Below, piece after piece: positions 25,314 through 33,723 of a stretch of DNA of 64,000 bases. Each line of letters starts with the position of its first letter. The first letter of the stretch is position 1. A model generated the notes under the pieces. The model did not search any database and was not told the DNA's origin. It worked only from the letters and a program-made list of their open reading frames with translations. Position numbers and translations under genes: made by a program. This DNA comes from Mycetocola spongiae. Its GTDB lineage: Bacteria > Actinomycetota > Actinomycetes > Actinomycetales > Microbacteriaceae. The DNA lies in NCBI RefSeq assembly GCF_020424085.1, contig NZ_CP080203.1, positions 2,294,001 through 2,358,000 on the forward strand. The letters run 5' to 3'.

Positions 25314-25671
25314 ATGGCTGTACACGCACATCCGACAGACCCACGCGATATCACGTGGGAGGGCCACGCGGGCACCTATCGTGTGTATTTTTGGGACCCC
25401 GCGGGTGCCTGCGCGGAGTGGCGCCTCACGGGGGTGACAAACGTATATGAGGTGCTGGATTGGGCATCGACGCACCGGGGGCCCCGGGCATCGCGTGCAG
25501 ATATTTATCGAAATCGAGCACACCACGCGCGGAATGCTCCAGATTAACGGAGCCGGCCCGCAGCCGCCGGTTGATGCCGCGGATCCACCCCGTTCCGATT
25601 CCGCGTCTGTATTCGGGTGCGGGCGTGCCCCCGGCCCCGATCCGGCACCCGATTTCGGGCGCGAGCACTGA
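25314..25671 (+). pseudogene. Small conserved-type protein interrupted by a +1 frameshift
   Basis: The frame starting at ATG 25314 reads HPTDPRDITWEGHAGTYRVY ... WRLTGVTNVYEVLDWASTHR. The next frame continues with GHRVQIFIEIEHTTRGMLQI and ends at TGA 25669. Dropping one base in the G5-C4-G3 tract 25477-25488 joins them into one protein of 118 residues. I recall a similar layout (WE-x-x-x-x-YRVYFW, then EVLxWA, then a strand before a Gly-rich end) among unnamed Microbacteriaceae proteins; that match is from memory. Causes could be a real inactivation, a sequencing error in the homopolymer, or programmed frameshifting. Confidence 0.6.
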
Positions 25672-25864
25672 CCCGGCTATTGCCCCCAGCGGTGGTATCG
25701 CCGTGTCCGGCCCGTCCCGGGCGGGGCCCGGATGATGGCCGCGAGGGGAATGCCCGATGCGCCCCCAATTCTTCTGGGCCATTTTTGCACAATAACCGCT
25801 ATCCTGTTCCGTGGCGTGATTCTCTGCGCGCACTCTTGCCGGAAGCTCGGAGCACAACAGCACT

Positions 25865-26749
25865 ATGACCCAGGAATTCACCCGCACCGCGGTGGTGATC
25901 GAGGATGACGCGGATATTCGCGGCCTCATTGGTACCGTTCTTCGCCAGGCGGGTTTTGCCGTCTCGGCCACGGCCAGCGGCGTGGAGGGCGTGGAACTGG
26001 TCCGCGAGACCAACCCCAACGTGGTGACGCTGGATATTGGCCTGATCGATATCGACGGCCTCGAGGTGGCCCGCCGGATCCGCCTGTTCAGCGACTGCTA
26101 TATCGTGATGCTCACGGCGCAGTCCGAGGAGGTTGATCTTCTTTTTGGTCTTGAATCCGGAGCCGATGATTATCTGGTGAAGCCGTTCCGTCCGCGCGAG
26201 CTGCGCGCCCGCATCGAGGCGATGCTGCGCCGCCCGCGGCAGGGCAATGCCCCGATAGCTGCCGGGGCCATCGTGGCCCCCGCGGATCCGAGCGGCGCGG
26301 GCCCGGACGCCGCGGCGCCCGGCGGTATCGGTACGGGGGCAGCGGGCCAGGCCGTCTCCGCCCAGCCCGCCGCGGCACCCACGCCCGACGAGCAGGGCCG
26401 GCGAAGGTTTGCCCATAACGGACTCACTCTTGACCTGGATACCCGCACGGTGGAACGCGCCACGGATACCCTGGTGCTCACCCGCACCGAATTTGATCTG
26501 CTTGCATCGCTGCTGCAATCGGGGCGGCGCGTGCGCTCCAAGGCCGAGCTTGTGCGCGAATTACGCTCGGGCGAGTACGTGGTGAATGATTATGTCAGCG
26601 AGGCCGAGGAGCGCTCGATCGAGGTTCATTTTGGTAACCTCCGGCGCAAGCTCGCGGATGATGCCCGCAACCCCGCCTGGGTGGAAACCGTGCGCGGTGT
26701 GGGCTACCGGCTTGCGCCCGAGCGCCCGGCGGCACACCCCGCGGGATAG
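25865..26749 (+). CDS. OmpR-family response regulator with long linker
   Basis: 294 residues. Receiver domain 1-125: VVIEDDADIRG, phospho-acceptor Asp 57 in VVTLDIGLIDIDG, MLTAQSEE with Thr, and DDYLVKPFRP with Lys. A flexible linker of about 55 residues (Ala/Gly/Pro) follows, much longer than in most family members. The winged helix is at about 180-290, with LTRTEFDLLASLLQSGRRVR and VEVHFGNLRRK-like SIEVHFGNLRRKLADD, ending ETVRGVGYRLAPE. No kinase gene is adjacent; across the repeat array the convergent gene encodes an Hpt-like protein. This is an orphan regulator whose input is not shown by the sequence. Confidence 0.92.
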   Translation: MTQEFTRTAVVIEDDADIRGLIGTVLRQAGFAVSATASGVEGVELVRETNPNVVTLDIGLIDIDGLEVARRIRLFSDCYIVMLTAQSEEVDLLFGLESGADDYLVKPFRPRELRARIEAMLRRPRQGNAPIAAGAIVAPADPSGAGPDAAAPGGIGTGAAGQAVSAQPAAAPTPDEQGRRRFAHNGLTLDLDTRTVERATDTLVLTRTEFDLLASLLQSGRRVRSKAELVRELRSGEYVVNDYVSEAEERSIEVHFGNLRRKLADDARNPAWVETVRGVGYRLAPERPAAHPAG

Positions 26750-26753
26750 TATT

Positions 26754-27536
26754 CCCGCCGCGGGGTAGGAACGCCGCGAAGCCGGAACACCATAGTGCCG
26801 GAACGCCGCGGAGCCGGAAAACGACGGGGTAGGTCCGCCCGCGGAGCCGGCCCGCCATGGGGCGGGACCGCTGCGGGGCCCGCGCTCCATGGGGCTGGAA
26901 CGCTGCGGGGCTGGAACGCTGCGGGTTTGAACCGCCATAGGTTCGGAACACCATGGTGTTCGACCGTTGCGGGGCCGGAACGCAGCGTAGCCGGAGCACC
27001 ATAGTGCCGGACCACCGCGGAGCCGGAAAACGACGGGGTCGGGCTGCCGCGGATCCGGCCCGCCATGGGCCTGGACCTTCATGAGGCGGGACCGCCGCGG
27101 GGTCGGAACACAACGGAGCCGGACCCCGATAGTGCCGGACCACCGCGGAGCTGGAAAACGACGGGGTCGGGCTGCCGCGGAGATGGACCTCCCTGGGGCT
27201 GGACCTCCATGAGGCGGGACCGCCATGGGGTCGGAACACCATCGGGTCGGAGCGCCATGGGGTGGACCTCCATAGGGTGGGAACGCTAGGAGGTTGGACC
27301 GCTACGGGGTCGTACACCATTGGGCCGGACCACCATTAGGTTCGAATGCCGCGGGATCGGACCGCTACGGGGGGCGGACCGTTGCGCGGTCGGATCGCCG
27401 CGGAGCTGGACCTCCCTGGGGTTGGCCCGCCCTGGGGGTTGGACCGCTGCGGGGCCGGAACACCGCGGGTCCGGAACGCCGAGGGATCGGACCGCCGAGG
27501 GATCGGACCGCCGCGGGATCGGACCGCCGCGGAGCG
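26754..27536. repeat. 16-nt degenerate tandem repeat array, about 48 units
   Basis: Fills most of the 886-nt gap between two convergent genes. Units start at 26768, 26784, 26800 and 26816 and run on with exact or near-exact 16-nt period; the consensus is GGAMCRCCRYGGGGYC. Most units centre on CCGCGG or CCATGG, and their flanks (GGACC ... GGTC) are self-complementary, so each could fold. A higher-order copy is visible: 27001-27053 recurs at 27129-27181 with one mismatch, 128 nt (8 units) away. 16 is not a multiple of 3, and all minus-strand frames stay open through it, so it is not coding. There are no spacers, so it is not CRISPR. Confidence 0.9.
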
Positions 27537-27635
27537 GGGCCCGGGGCGCGTCATGCTGTGTACCCCGGTTGGCCGTTCGGGTCCGGCTCGGACGGAGATG
27601 CCCGCGGCCGGTTCGGGCGTGGGGCGAGCGCGGGG

Positions 27636-28019
27636 CTAGTGCTCCTGGGGGCCCGCCGCGAGGCGCACATGAAGCAGGGCGACCGTGCGTTCGCCAACCT
27701 CCCGGATCTGGGTGAGGAGGTGGCCCGCGCGCTCGCGGTCACTCTCGCGCAGGGCATCCTCGATATGCCCGGATAGGGCATTAAGGTGAAGAGCCCCGAG
27801 CATCGCGCTGGAGGTTTTGAGGCTCAGCGCCGCATCAAGCGCGCCCACGATCTGAATATTCTCGACGCTATCGCGCAGCGTCTTGAGGCGCTGGGGCCAG
27901 CGCTCACAGAACGACAGCACAAATGCGTGGCAGGCCTCGTGATCGCCGTTAAGTGCGGCGCACAGACGGTCAAGCTCATCGGGGTCGAGGAGCGGGGGGT
28001 TCTCGGAACCTGAGCTCAT
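27636..28019 (-). CDS. Hpt-domain-like protein lacking the phosphorylatable histidine
   Basis: 127 residues from ATG 28019, chosen because AAAGG lies about 8 nt upstream (the frame continues to 28118). It is an all-helical single domain. The segment ALDAALSLKTSSAMLGALHL lines up with the Hpt signature A-H-x-L-K-G-x-x-x-x-L-G-A, but the phosphate-accepting His is Leu and the following Gly is Thr. The rest (NALSGHIEDALRESDRERAG) matches the third and fourth helices. So it keeps the fold but cannot carry phosphate in the usual way. It is convergent with an orphan response regulator and could bind receivers as an inhibitor or adaptor; that is inference. Confidence 0.78.
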   Translation of the reverse strand: MSSGSENPPLLDPDELDRLCAALNGDHEACHAFVLSFCERWPQRLKTLRDSVENIQIVGALDAALSLKTSSAMLGALHLNALSGHIEDALRESDRERAGHLLTQIREVGERTVALLHVRLAAGPQEH

Positions 28020-28188
28020 CTGGAGCCTTTCGTCTAACTGCCTTCGGGGGAAAGCAACGTTGGGGGTGGCCATCGTAAAAGTGGTCACGTAGATATAAGT
28101 GTGCGGTTCTACGCTCAAGATTTACGCGCGCCCAACCTCAAGACTTGAACAAGGAGCCGCGTGTTGGAGCTACCACTACGCTGGGGAC

Positions 28189-29121
28189 ATGATCAAAAAC
28201 GTGATTATTGACTGCGATCCCGGTGTCGACGATGCCATTGCGATCGCGCTGGCCTGGGCCGACCCGAACCTGAATATTCTGGCGATTTCGGCGGTGAGCG
28301 GAAACGTATCGCTCGCGGATACGGGACGCAATGCCAAGCAGATTCGTGACTACCTCGGAGCCGATATCCCCGTGTGGTTGGGCGCCGACGCCCCGCTGCA
28401 GCGGCCCGCCGTACACGCCCCGGAATTTCATGGGGAAAACGGATTGGCGAATATTTCGCTGCGCCCGAACGGGCCCGCCCGGGATTCGAGGGACCGCGAT
28501 GATGCCGTCGCCGCGATTATCGAGACCCTGGCCGCGCGCCCGGGGGAGATTGACCTGGTGGCCGTGGGCCCGCTGACCAATATTGCGCTTGCCGTGCAGG
28601 CCGAACCGCGGGTGGCCGAATGGGCGCGCTCGCTGACCATCATGGGCGGCGCCGCGGCGGGGGGCAACGTGACCGCGGCCGCGGAGTTTAATATCTACGC
28701 CGACCCGGAGGCCGCCTCGGTGGTGTTTAACGCCGGGTGGACCGTGACGATGGCCGGGCTGGACGTGACCAATCATGCCCTGGGCACGCTCACCCGCGTG
28801 GGGGAGCTGCTGGAGCTGGGCGATTTTTCGGATGAGTTTATTACCCCCTTCCTGACGTTTAACGGCGGCCCGACCAATGACCCCGAGGAGGGCCCGGCGA
28901 TGCATGACTCCTGTGCGGTGGCCGCACTGGCCCGCCCGGAGCTGTTTGAGGCCACGCCCGCCCGTGTGGATATTGAGCTGGACGGAAAGTTTACGCTGGG
29001 GATGACGGTGGCCGACTTTACCTCGGTAACCCCCAATGCCCGTGTGCTCACCCGGGTGGACGCGGACGGGCTGTGGGAGTATCTGCGTAGCGGCCTAAGC
29101 AATCTGGCGGAACGGCGATGA
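28189..29121 (+). CDS. Inosine/uridine-preferring nucleoside hydrolase
   Basis: 310 residues from ATG 28189. The Ca2+-binding N-terminus IIDCDPGVDDAIAIALAW is diagnostic for the family (D-x-D-P-G-x-D-D). Other family motifs are VGPLTNIALAV, MGGAAAGGNVTAAAEFNIYA with conserved Asn and Asp, and the late metal/base residues in MHDSCAVAALARPELF. It hydrolyses ribonucleosides to base and ribose in the cytosol. The next gene, a lactonase-like propeller, overlaps it (ATGATG), so both are one operon. The substrate range is not deducible. Confidence 0.93.
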   Translation: MIKNVIIDCDPGVDDAIAIALAWADPNLNILAISAVSGNVSLADTGRNAKQIRDYLGADIPVWLGADAPLQRPAVHAPEFHGENGLANISLRPNGPARDSRDRDDAVAAIIETLAARPGEIDLVAVGPLTNIALAVQAEPRVAEWARSLTIMGGAAAGGNVTAAAEFNIYADPEAASVVFNAGWTVTMAGLDVTNHALGTLTRVGELLELGDFSDEFITPFLTFNGGPTNDPEEGPAMHDSCAVAALARPELFEATPARVDIELDGKFTLGMTVADFTSVTPNARVLTRVDADGLWEYLRSGLSNLAERR

Positions 29122-30227
29122 TGCGCGAGGGAGCGACTCGCCTGTGGCTGGGCTCGTATACGGCCGATATGGACGGGGTGGGCGAGGGGATCTCCTCGCT
29201 TGAGGTGCGCGAGGATCGCTCGCTGCGCCAGGTGAACTCCTTTGAGGAAACCTCCCCCTCGTTTTTGACCGCGCACCCCACACTGGATGTGTTTTATGGG
29301 GCGCTGGAGGGCGCCGGCCGGGTGCAGGCCTATCATGCGCGCGCCCGCCCCTCGCGTTTTGGCCCCTCGGTGGCGGCGGGGGATTCGGTCTGTCATCTGG
29401 CCGTAACCGCGGATGGCGCGCTGCTGCTCGCTGCCTGCTACGGCGACGGCGCGTTTCTGGCCTTCCCGCTGGGACCCGATGGGGCGATCCTCGGCCCGGC
29501 CCGGCCGGCCGTGGACTCCGTGGACCCCCACCGCAGCCCGTTTACCGCGGGGGAGCTGGGCGGGGAATTTGGAGAGAGCGCGCTGATCGACCTCTCGCTC
29601 GGGAGTATCGTGGCCGAGCAGGCCCCGCCGCGGGCCTCCCACGCCCATGCGAGTGTGGAACTGGAGGACGGGCGCATCGCCAGCACCGATCTGGGCCATG
29701 ATGCCGTGCGGATCTGGCGGCGCACCCCCACGGGGGTGGCCCTGGACCATACGGTGGCCCTGCCGCTCGGGGTGGGCCCGCGGCACCTGGTGACCCACCA
29801 GAGTGGCCACCTGTTTGTGGTGACCGAATACAGCACGGAGATTTTTACCCTGGGCTCGGCCCGGGACGGCCGCTGGCGCGTGCTTAACGGCGTCTCCGCG
29901 GTATCGGACGGCCCGGAGGAGGGCGATTATCCCTCGGAGATCAGCCGCGATGAGTCGGGCAATCGGCTCTATGTATCGGTGCGCGGAAGCAACCGCATCG
30001 CGACGCTGGAGATAACCGGCGACGGCTCGACCCTGCGCCCGCTGGGGGACCGGGAGGCCGGCGGAAACTGGCCCCGGCACCACCTGCTGGACGGGGATAT
30101 GCTGCACGTGGCCAATCAGCTGTCGAATAATATTGCGAGCTTCCAGCTGGACGCCCGCGGGCTGCCGAGCCGCCTCGTGGGGACCATCGACGCGGGTTCG
30201 CCCACGTGTCTTTTGGTGGCCTCCTAG
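29118..30227 (+). CDS. Lactonase-family beta-propeller protein (6-phosphogluconolactonase-like)
   Basis: 369 residues, the length of YkgB/Pgl-type seven-bladed propellers. Typical blade edges are visible: VCHLAVTADGALLLAACYGDG, PRASHAHASVELEDGRI, GVGPRHLVTHQSGHLFVVTE, DYPSEISRDESGNRLYVSVR and NWPRHHLLDGDMLHVANQLS. The H-A-H pair and the ED-G-R boxes fit the family active-site ring. Members hydrolyse sugar lactones such as 6-phosphogluconolactone. It is translationally coupled to the nucleoside hydrolase, suggesting a joint role in sugar or ribose-derived metabolite handling. A strong hairpin follows. Confidence 0.85.
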   Translation: MMREGATRLWLGSYTADMDGVGEGISSLEVREDRSLRQVNSFEETSPSFLTAHPTLDVFYGALEGAGRVQAYHARARPSRFGPSVAAGDSVCHLAVTADGALLLAACYGDGAFLAFPLGPDGAILGPARPAVDSVDPHRSPFTAGELGGEFGESALIDLSLGSIVAEQAPPRASHAHASVELEDGRIASTDLGHDAVRIWRRTPTGVALDHTVALPLGVGPRHLVTHQSGHLFVVTEYSTEIFTLGSARDGRWRVLNGVSAVSDGPEEGDYPSEISRDESGNRLYVSVRGSNRIATLEITGDGSTLRPLGDREAGGNWPRHHLLDGDMLHVANQLSNNIASFQLDARGLPSRLVGTIDAGSPTCLLVAS

Positions 30228-30236
30228 GAGCCTGCG

Positions 30237-30283
30237 ACCCACCCACCCCGGCCGGGACCGCGGCAATCCCGGGGTGGGTGGGT
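30237..30283 (+). terminator. Hairpin terminator after the hydrolase-lactonase operon
   Basis: 15-bp perfect stem ACCCACCCACCCCGG / CCGGGGTGGGTGGGT with a 17-nt loop, 9 nt past the stop. No T-run follows, so termination may be inefficient or the hairpin may protect the mRNA end. Confidence 0.6.
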
Positions 30284-30347
30284 GGTGCCCGCCGAAATTT
30301 GCCGACAGATTGTCGGGCTTTCGCGGGAAACCGCGTAGAATCGGGGA

Positions 30348-30980
30348 ATGACCGCGCGCACGCCCACCCCCGCCCCGATCGTGGGGCGTTTTATTCGTCT
30401 CGATCCGATGGTGGACACCGACCTCCCCGAACTGTGGGAGGCCATCGGTAAGCCCCAGGTATTTGCGGATGGCTATGGCGGGGGACTCGCGGCGATGCCC
30501 AAGACCCTCGCGGGGTTCCGGCGCTTTGCCTCGCGCTATTATGGGCGCACGCGCAAGCAGCCCTTTACCGTGCGCCTCGTGGGCGGGGAGCACGACGGCC
30601 GGGTGGTGGGTACCACCACGCTGGGTGATTTTGACCAGGCGAATGAATCGGCCCACCTGGGCTGGACCGCATATGACCCGCGGGTATGGGGAACCTCGGT
30701 CAACGTGGAGGCGAAGCTGCTCCTGCTCACCCTCGCCTTTGATAACGGATTTGGGCGGATCCGGATTCAGGCGGATGCGCTGAATAGCCACTCGCGCGCG
30801 GCCATCCTGAAACTGGGCGCAAAATTTGAGGGCCTGCTGCGCCGCGATCAGCAGCGCGCGGACGGCACGTGGCGTACCACGGCGCTGTATTCGATCATTA
30901 TTGATGAGTGGCCCGCGGTGCGCGCGGGGCTTGAGTCGCGCCTGGCGCGCTGGACCAGGCCGGTGGATCTGCGCGAATAG
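30348..30980 (+). CDS. GNAT-family N-acetyltransferase (RimJ/RimL-like)
   Basis: 210 residues. The start GRFIRLDPMVDTDLPELWEA is the usual first strand and helix of RimJ-type enzymes. The acetyl-CoA site is represented by HLGWTAYDPRVWGTSVNVEA and the late motif RIQADALNSHSRAAILKLGA followed by KFEGLLRRD. Such enzymes acetylate N-termini, amino acids or drugs; the substrate is unknown. It is a single gene, with a spacer of more than 300 nt after it. Confidence 0.88.
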   Translation: MTARTPTPAPIVGRFIRLDPMVDTDLPELWEAIGKPQVFADGYGGGLAAMPKTLAGFRRFASRYYGRTRKQPFTVRLVGGEHDGRVVGTTTLGDFDQANESAHLGWTAYDPRVWGTSVNVEAKLLLLTLAFDNGFGRIRIQADALNSHSRAAILKLGAKFEGLLRRDQQRADGTWRTTALYSIIIDEWPAVRAGLESRLARWTRPVDLRE

Positions 30981-31317
30981 GGCGACGGGCGGGGACGGGA
31001 TGTTGTGGCCGAGTGAAGTCATGTCCCCAGTCCAGCACCGGAGGCAGCCGCGCGCCGCGGAATAATCGCTCCTGTGGACGGTTGGTCATCGGCACCGGGC
31101 CTGTGTAAAACCCGCGCTCTCCGCGCCTTCCCGGCCCCGGCCGCGCCTCCCCACCCGGCGGCCGCCGCATAAAAATGCCCCGAACCAGGGGATTTATGTA
31201 TGCCCCGTCCCGCCCGCCGACTCCCCGCGGGGCCTACCCGGGGATACCTCTCCCGGATGATCCTCTTCCCCCTCCCGAGCGATGCCCCACCCCCACCCCC
31301 GGGCGGAGGATGGAGTC
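30981..31317. other. Non-coding spacer before the ABC/FtsX operon
   Basis: 337 nt without a supportable gene. It ends in GGAGGATGGAGTC, which gives the ribosome-binding site for ATG 31318. No convincing promoter or terminator seen. Confidence 0.45.
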
Positions 31318-32241
31318 ATGAGCAAAAATCGAGTTTCCGAAGCCCGGCCGGTGCTGTGCGCCGCAAACCTCGTAAAGGTTTATGACGGCCATACCCGTGC
31401 CCTCGCCGGGGTGGACCTCAGCATCGCCGCGGGCGAATCCGTGGCCATCATGGGGGCCTCCGGCTCCGGCAAAACCACCCTCCTACACGCCCTCGCCGGC
31501 ATCATCCCCACCGATGGTGGGCGCGTGAACTTCTCCGGTCCGCAGGGCACCGTGGACGTGAGTGCACTCTCCGAGGCCGACCGCTCCCGGCTGCGCCGCG
31601 AGTCCTTCGGTTTTGTTTTTCAGCAGGGCCTGCTCATCCCCGAACTCACCGCGGGAGAAAACGTCGCCGTCCCGATGATGCTCGCGGGCTATCCGCGGGC
31701 CGAGAGCGAGGCACACGCCGCGAGCTGGCTGCAGGCCATGGGCCTCGGCGGCATGGAGGGCCGCCGCATCGGCGAACTCTCCGGGGGCCAGGCCCAGCGC
31801 GTGGCCATCGCCCGGGCCCAGGTCACCGGTGCCACCGTGATCTTCGCGGATGAGCCCACGGGGGCCCTCGATTCCGCCACGTCCTCCGATGTGATGGATG
31901 CACTCCTGGGCTCCACCGTGGGCCAGGGCCATACCCTCGTGGTGGTCACCCACGACCTGGCGGTGGCACAGCGCTGCTCCCGCATCATCTATCTGCGTGA
32001 TGGCCGCATCCACTCCGCTGCGGAGGATACCTTCAGCTCGCAGTGGCCCACGATCGAGCGCACCCCCGATCCCGCGGCCTCCGCGGTTCCCGGCTCCTCC
32101 CCGGCGCCCTCCACCCCGGCCCCCTCCACCCCGGGGCGCGCGCCGGCCGCCGTGCACGTGGCCGCCTCCGCCGTGGGTTCCCCGGGCCGCCCGGCCTTTG
32201 TGGGTCCGGGCTGGGCCCGTCCCGCGGGGGCGGGGGCATGA
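31318..32241 (+). CDS. ABC transporter ATPase with a Pro/Ala-rich C-terminal tail
   Basis: 307 residues from ATG 31318. The ATPase domain (about 10-235) has Walker A GASGSGKTTLLHALAG, Q-loop FVFQQGLLIPELT, signature LSGGQAQRVAIARAQ, Walker B VIFADEPTGALD and H-loop VVVTHDLAVA. This is the MacB/LolD/BceA branch. The last 70 residues are a Pro/Ala/Ser tail (PAPSTPAPSTPGRAPAAV type) not usual for the family. The permease gene overlaps by 4 nt. Export or membrane release of a lipophilic or peptide compound is likely. Confidence 0.9.
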   Translation: MSKNRVSEARPVLCAANLVKVYDGHTRALAGVDLSIAAGESVAIMGASGSGKTTLLHALAGIIPTDGGRVNFSGPQGTVDVSALSEADRSRLRRESFGFVFQQGLLIPELTAGENVAVPMMLAGYPRAESEAHAASWLQAMGLGGMEGRRIGELSGGQAQRVAIARAQVTGATVIFADEPTGALDSATSSDVMDALLGSTVGQGHTLVVVTHDLAVAQRCSRIIYLRDGRIHSAAEDTFSSQWPTIERTPDPAASAVPGSSPAPSTPAPSTPGRAPAAVHVAASAVGSPGRPAFVGPGWARPAGAGA

Positions 32242-33638
32242 TCGTGGCCGAGCGCACCGCCGCCGTTTTCCCCGCCGCCCCGCTGCGTCCCACGCGCCCG
32301 CGGCGTACCCCCGTATTTCGTCTCGCCTGGATGCTCGCGCGCCCGGGTGCGCAGAGCCCTGCCACGCTGATATTGCCCGCGGTGGCCTTCGCCGTGACCA
32401 CGGCGCTGATCCTGATCGTGATCGGCGGCGTGAGCATGTTTTTCCGCGTGGACGATCAGAACGACATGATCTATCGCCTGCTCAGCGGGCTCGCCCTCGC
32501 GCTGCTGATCGTTCCCCTGTTTAGCCTCGGGGCTGCCGCCGCCAGGCTGTCCGCGCGGCGCAGCGATGATCGCCTCGCGTCCCTGCGCCTGCTGGGGGCC
32601 ACCGGGCGGGACGTGATCGCCGTGACCATCATCGAGTCCACCGCGGTTGCGCTGGTCGGGGCCATCGCCGGCGCGCTGCTTTCGCTGGCCCTGCTACCGC
32701 TCGTGGGCCTGATCCACTTCCTCGGCGGGCCGATCGGGGCCGGTGCCCTGCTGCTGGGCCCCGGCACGGTGGCCGCCGTGGTCCTGGGGATCACGGTGCT
32801 GGCCGGGGCCAGTGCCGCGGTGGGCCTGCGCCGGGTGGTGATCTCGCCCCTGGGAGTGCGCACGCGCCAGCGTCGCCCGCAGCCGCACTGGCTGCGCGCG
32901 GTGATCGGCGCGGCCTCGCTGCTCCTTATTTTCACCGTGCTGAGCGCCTTTGGTGCCCTCGCCCAATTTGAGGCCGTGCTGCTGGGCGTGTTTATCCTCG
33001 CGTTTGCCCTCGGCCTGGGGGTGCTCTCCCTCGTGGGTCCCTGGGTGCTCTCGGTCTGGGCCCGGGTGCGCCTGCGCCGCGCAAAAACCGTGCCGCGGCT
33101 GCTGGCGGCGCGCGGGGTTTTGGATAATCCGGGGGCCGCGTGGCGGCAGGTCGGCGGGGTCGCGATGACGAGCTTTGTGGCGGTGGTGGCCGGAACCGGT
33201 GTGGCGCTGATGGGCATGGCGGGCGAGTCCGATCCCGAGTCCGCGCAGCTATTCGCCGATATGTATACGGGCATAGTGGTGACCCTGATTGGGTCGTTCC
33301 TGATGGTGGCCGCATCGGTGGGGGTGAACCAGGCCGCAAGCGTGCTGGATCGGCGCGAGCTCTCGGTGAGCCTGGATCGCCTCGGAATGTCGCGCGAGAT
33401 GATCGAGGCGGCGCGGATGACCCAGGCGGTGGCCCCCGTGGGAATGGTCGCGGTGGGTTCGGCCCTCGCGGGCGCGCTGGTGGTCTTTCCCCTGACCGGG
33501 CTCGCGCTGCTCCTGAACCCCCTCACCCTGCTGGTGGTGGGGGGAAGCCTGGCCGGCGGGATCGGGCTGGTGTGGCTCTCGGTGCGCGCCACGCGCCCGG
33601 TGCTGACCCGGGTGCTGAACGAGCCGGAACGGGTATAG
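32238..33638 (+). CDS. FtsX-like ABC permease
   Basis: 466 residues from ATG 32238, overlapping the ATPase stop (ATGA). About ten membrane helices in two FtsX-like halves. RSDDRLASLRLLGATGRDVI (about residues 109-128) and DRRELSVSLDRLGMSREMIE (about 370) are the paired cytosolic FtsX motifs that contact the ATPase. No large MacB-type periplasmic domain is present, so it is the full-length duplicated-permease form. The substrate is unknown. Confidence 0.88.
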   Translation: MIVAERTAAVFPAAPLRPTRPRRTPVFRLAWMLARPGAQSPATLILPAVAFAVTTALILIVIGGVSMFFRVDDQNDMIYRLLSGLALALLIVPLFSLGAAAARLSARRSDDRLASLRLLGATGRDVIAVTIIESTAVALVGAIAGALLSLALLPLVGLIHFLGGPIGAGALLLGPGTVAAVVLGITVLAGASAAVGLRRVVISPLGVRTRQRRPQPHWLRAVIGAASLLLIFTVLSAFGALAQFEAVLLGVFILAFALGLGVLSLVGPWVLSVWARVRLRRAKTVPRLLAARGVLDNPGAAWRQVGGVAMTSFVAVVAGTGVALMGMAGESDPESAQLFADMYTGIVVTLIGSFLMVAASVGVNQAASVLDRRELSVSLDRLGMSREMIEAARMTQAVAPVGMVAVGSALAGALVVFPLTGLALLLNPLTLLVVGGSLAGGIGLVWLSVRATRPVLTRVLNEPERV

Positions 33639-33651
33639 TCCACAGCCGCCC

Positions 33652-33686
33652 CCGCGCCGCCAGGTTTTCCACAAGCGGCGGCGCGG
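33652..33686. terminator. Hairpin between the permease gene and chorismate mutase
   Basis: 10-bp stem CCGCGCCGCC / GGCGGCGCGG, 15-nt loop, 13 nt after the permease stop, without a T-run. A TAGATT -10-like box lies 6 nt before ATG 33724, so the next gene may be leaderless. Confidence 0.4.
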
Positions 33687-33723
33687 GATGCACGGTGTCA
33701 CCCCGGCACGATAGATTAACGTC

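Noticed and set aside
26595-27320. Minus-strand frames with 16-residue repeats (type VFRPHGGPASW) through the repeat array
   Set aside because: Several frames are open at the same time because the 16-nt unit lacks stops, and the repeat keeps its period in nucleotides, not codons. No start signal.
26754-27536. CRISPR array
   Set aside because: The units are adjacent and degenerate, with no unique spacers and no cas genes in the window.
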